Assembly: GCA_003331625.1 (NCBI GenBank)
Contig: QOPF01000006.1
Coordinates: 19,548 to 83,547, forward strand
Origin: Gammaproteobacteria bacterium
GTDB taxonomy: Bacteria; Pseudomonadota; Gammaproteobacteria; Magnimaribacterales; AG-339-G14
Direction: 5' to 3'
Length of the DNA: 64,000 nt
A model generated the notes under the pieces. The model made no database searches. It was not told where the DNA came from and was given only the letters and a program-made list of their open reading frames with translations. A program made the translations under genes and the position numbers. Shown in pieces: positions 61,450 to 64,000 of the stretch. Positions within the stretch are counted from its first letter, which is position 1; each line of letters starts with the position of its first letter.

Positions 61450-62481
61450 ATGCAAATTCCAGTAAAACTAATAGGTAATGTTGCTTCGCCTTACACAAGA
61501 AAAATGATTGCCTATCTTAGATATAAGCGAATTCCCTACGAAGTAATATGGGGCCAACCAGAAGAAGTATTAAAAAATATGAATATTGAAGCTCCTAAAC
61601 CAGTTCTGCTTCCAGTTTTTCTTTTTGAAAGAGAGGGACAGTTAAAAGCTGAATGCGATTCGACTCCAATCATTAGAGAATTTGAAGAAAAGTATTCTGC
61701 TAGATCAGTATTGCCTAATGATCCAGCACTTAATTTTATAAATTATGTCTTAGAAGATTTTGGCGATGAGTGGTGTACAAAATACATGTTTCATTATCGC
61801 TGGTATTTTCAAGAGGATGCTGACAACGCAGGAACTATTTTGCCTCTTGGCATTAACAGTAATTTAAACGACGAAGAATTAAAATTCTTTAAAGATGTAT
61901 TTGCTAAGAGGCAAATTGATAGGCTTTGGGTAGTTGGTTCAAATGATGATACTGCTGAATTTATTGATAAAAGCTATCGCAATGTTCTGAAAATCTTTGA
62001 AAATCATTTTAAATTAAGTCCATTTTTGCTTGGCAATACTCCATCTTCTTGTGATTTTGCTATTTATGGGCAATTTACTCAATTAGTTGGTTTTGACCCA
62101 ACACCTAGAAGAATAGCTCATGAAATTTCACCTCGAACAATTGCTTGGGTAAATACTTTAGATGATAGAGGAGGGTTAGATTTCCAAGAAAATAACAATC
62201 GCCTAGAAGATATAAGTGAATCTATTCATGAGCTTTTTAAAGAACTTTCGATTTCTTATGTTCCAACAATGATTGAAAATTCAAATGCCCACAGGCAAGG
62301 CAAGGATCAATGGGAAGTAGCCCTGAAAGATAATACTTGGAAACAGAAAACCTTTCCTTATCAGGCCAAATGCTTGAATTGGATAAGAGAAGAATTTAGT
62401 TTGTTAAATCACGGCGATAAAGAGCGGGTTTTAGCTTTTCTAACATCCAATAATTGCCAATCATTAATAGAGGAATCATGA
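61450..62481 (+). CDS. Glutathione S-transferase family protein, long form
   Basis: A 343-residue protein. The thioredoxin-like N-terminal domain starts PVKLIGNVASPYTRKMIAYLRYKRIPYEVI, with Ser/Tyr in the usual GST active-site place, and ECDSTPIIREFEEKY matches the glutathione-contact E-S-x-A-I region. The helical C-terminal domain contains FLLGNTPSSCDFAIYGQF. It is 100 residues longer than ordinary GSTs. It lies between a dehalogenase-like gene and a nitronate monooxygenase, fitting a detoxification operon. Confidence 0.78.
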   Translation: MQIPVKLIGNVASPYTRKMIAYLRYKRIPYEVIWGQPEEVLKNMNIEAPKPVLLPVFLFEREGQLKAECDSTPIIREFEEKYSARSVLPNDPALNFINYVLEDFGDEWCTKYMFHYRWYFQEDADNAGTILPLGINSNLNDEELKFFKDVFAKRQIDRLWVVGSNDDTAEFIDKSYRNVLKIFENHFKLSPFLLGNTPSSCDFAIYGQFTQLVGFDPTPRRIAHEISPRTIAWVNTLDDRGGLDFQENNNRLEDISESIHELFKELSISYVPTMIENSNAHRQGKDQWEVALKDNTWKQKTFPYQAKCLNWIREEFSLLNHGDKERVLAFLTSNNCQSLIEES

Positions 62482-63407
62482 ATAGAATTACTAAATTATT
62501 AGGCTGTAAATATCCGATTATCCAAGCACCAATGGGGTGGATAGCAAGAAGCCAACTCGCTTCTGCTGTTTCTAATGCAGGTGGCTTTGGCATTATAGAA
62601 ACTTCTTCTGGAGAAGTAGAGCAATGCAAAGGTGAAATAAAAAAAATGGCTGCTCTAACGAACAGTCCCTTTGGTGTTAACTTACCTATTTTATTTCTAG
62701 CTGATGAAAGCATGTTGGATGTTGTAATAGGTGAGAACGTTAAGTTCGTTACAACTTCAGCCGGAGATCCTGGAAAATATATTCACAAACTCAAAGAAGC
62801 AGACATCAAAGTTTTTCATGCTGTCCCAAGTTTAGCTGGCGCACTTAAAGCAGTTAATGCTGGAGTCGATGGTTTAGTCGTTGAAGGAACAGAAGGCGGA
62901 GGCTTTAAAAGTCCTGAGGAAGTAGGTTTGCATGTTTTGATTCAGTCAATAAGAAAACATACAGATATTCCTATCATTGCGGCAGGCGGTATTGTTGATG
63001 GTATTGGCATGGCGGCTGCATTTGCGGCTGGCGCTGAAGGAATTCAGATGGGCACTAGATTTGTGTCTTCTCAAGAAAGTCCTGTCCACGAAAACTTTAA
63101 AGGAGCAATTGTAGAAGGAGCAGAACAAGGAACTTATTTATTAAATAAAAAATCCAAACCTTGTATTAGAGCTCTGAAAACCGATTTAACAGATAAAATT
63201 TATGAAGAGGGCGCTATGGATATGAGTGCTTTGAGTGGTATTAAAGATTTATATTTTGGTGGAGACATGAATGCTGCACCTGCCTTAGCAGGACAATCAA
63301 TTGGATTGATTAAAGAGGTTTTACCAGTAGAGCAAATAATTAATCAAACTATGAAAGAATTCAATTCTGTATGTGATTCTTTATCAAATTCAAAATTTGA
63401 AGTATGA
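62478..63407 (+). CDS. Nitronate monooxygenase / NAD(P)H-dependent flavin oxidoreductase
   Basis: A 309-residue FMN TIM-barrel enzyme. CKYPIIQAPMGWIARSQLASAVSNAGGFGII is the family start. Further motifs are FGVNLPI, GVDGLVVEGTEGGGF, DIPIIAAGGIVDGIGMAAAFAAGAEGIQMGTRF. Members oxidise alkyl nitronates or act in other detoxification steps. ATG at 62478 overlaps the GST stop (ATGA). An in-frame start at 62454 would overlap further and adds no family residues. The stop overlaps the next gene in the same way. Confidence 0.87.
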   Translation: MNRITKLLGCKYPIIQAPMGWIARSQLASAVSNAGGFGIIETSSGEVEQCKGEIKKMAALTNSPFGVNLPILFLADESMLDVVIGENVKFVTTSAGDPGKYIHKLKEADIKVFHAVPSLAGALKAVNAGVDGLVVEGTEGGGFKSPEEVGLHVLIQSIRKHTDIPIIAAGGIVDGIGMAAAFAAGAEGIQMGTRFVSSQESPVHENFKGAIVEGAEQGTYLLNKKSKPCIRALKTDLTDKIYEEGAMDMSALSGIKDLYFGGDMNAAPALAGQSIGLIKEVLPVEQIINQTMKEFNSVCDSLSNSKFEV

Positions 63408-64000
63408 AAATATTAAGAACTCCGGATAGTTGTTTTACAGGTATAGATGGATATTCTTTCAAACCTCAATACACAACTATAAAAACTCATGATGATTCAG
63501 ACCTTAGAATCCATCATATTGATGTGGGCCCAAAAAGTGGACCTATTTTATTGGTAATGCACGGTCAGCCTGTATGGAGTTATCTCTATTCAAGAATGAT
63601 TCCATTTTTAACTGATGCTGGAATAAGAGTGATTGCTCCCGATTTACCAGGATACGGAAAGTCAGACAAACCAGCTTCCAGAGAAGATTATAGTTTTCAA
63701 CGACAAGTAGATTGGATGACGGATTGGTTAAAACAAAATAATTTACAAAATTTGACTTTTTTTGGGCAAGATTGGGGAGGCTTAATTGGCTTGAGAGTTG
63801 TTGCAAACGAACAAGATAGATTTGATAGGGTTGCAATGGGTAATACAGGACTTCCTTATAATCCTAATGCATCTCAAGAAGTCATTGATAAAGTTAAAGC
63901 TTTTCGAGCTAGCAATATTAAATTAACCCCATTTGGCATGATGAAAGAAGTCAGAAAAATGGATGGAAAAAATATTACTGATGATAAAACTGATTCTAGT
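63404..64000 (+). CDS. Haloalkane dehalogenase-like hydrolase (3' end outside the window)
   Basis: The first 199 residues of an alpha/beta hydrolase; the frame is open at the window edge. It begins MKILRTPDSCFTGIDGYSFKPQY, has the oxyanion motif MHGQPVWSYLY (HGQP 53-56) and GQDWGG with Asp123 and Trp124, almost the same numbering as Asp124-Trp125 of DhlA. Unlike the copy at 60347 it has no signal peptide. The ATG overlaps the preceding stop (ATGA). The catalytic acid and His lie beyond the window, so dehalogenase activity cannot be checked. Confidence 0.82.
   Translation, partial: MKILRTPDSCFTGIDGYSFKPQYTTIKTHDDSDLRIHHIDVGPKSGPILLVMHGQPVWSYLYSRMIPFLTDAGIRVIAPDLPGYGKSDKPASREDYSFQRQVDWMTDWLKQNNLQNLTFFGQDWGGLIGLRVVANEQDRFDRVAMGNTGLPYNPNASQEVIDKVKAFRASNIKLTPFGMMKEVRKMDGKNITDDKTDSS

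Noticed and set aside
1..64000. tRNA genes, rRNA, CRISPR arrays, insertion sequences or prophage
   Set aside because: Spacers are too short and none shows cloverleaf, repeat-spacer or terminal inverted repeat structure; no transposase or integrase frame was found.

Overview
The window is AT-rich by eye, very densely packed, and looks like a chromosomal piece of a streamlined marine gammaproteobacterium. The gammaproteobacterial assignment rests on the order rne / rluC-rpmF-fabG-acpP-fabF-mltG-tmk-holB, on nhaB, dusA and nudC homologues, and on a complete type II secretion operon. Low G+C, tiny spacers, many ATGA-type overlaps and several haloalkane dehalogenase and serine hydrolase genes would suit the SAR86 clade, but that is inference. 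I saw no rRNA, tRNA, CRISPR, transposase or phage genes. No gene-free stretch exceeds 300 bases; the longest (8562-8822 and 46554-46768) are described in the feature list.

Region 1 (about 0.5-14.6 kb) is a phosphate-stress island. It holds a PlcP-like metallophosphoesterase, a lipid-type glycosyltransferase and UDP-glucose dehydrogenase (phospholipid to glycolipid replacement), then phoB-phoR. Next come ppx and ppk2 (polyphosphate), a porin, aqpS-arsC (arsenate detoxification) and pstS-pstC-pstA-pstB. Good Pho-box-like repeats with a -10 element at the right distance precede the porin and aqpS. More degenerate ones precede pstS and plcP. phoU is not in the window.

Region 2 (14.6-25.4 kb) is a type II secretion locus: prepilin peptidase, divergent from gspC-D-E-F-G-I-J-K-L-M-N. 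No gspH is seen, and GspE lacks the usual tetracysteine zinc module.

Region 3 (25.4-46.6 kb) is mixed housekeeping and accessory metabolism: hydrolases, a TauE-type exporter, a Bacteroidetes-like PdxJ, a monothiol glutaredoxin, argG and fabD. It also has a small aromatic-type locus (flavin hydroxylase, extradiol-type dioxygenase, SDR), a ferredoxin/flavodoxin reductase-like flavoprotein and a methionyl-tRNA synthetase split into two overlapping genes. mlaA, a TerB-domain protein, dusA, nhaB, nudC and an RNase E without its zinc-link follow.

Region 4 (46.7-53.4 kb) is the conserved rluC-rpmF-fabG-acpP-fabF-mltG-tmk-holB block, missing plsX-fabH-fabD between rpmF and fabG. Region 5 (53.4-64 kb) carries a glutaredoxin, an AGCS symporter with a large insertion, an L-2-hydroxyglutarate oxidase-like protein, oligopeptidase B and an orphan exported protein. 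It ends in a run of detoxification-type genes: alpha/beta hydrolase, small membrane protein, haloalkane dehalogenase-like, GST, nitronate monooxygenase, and a second haloalkane dehalogenase-like gene cut by the window edge.
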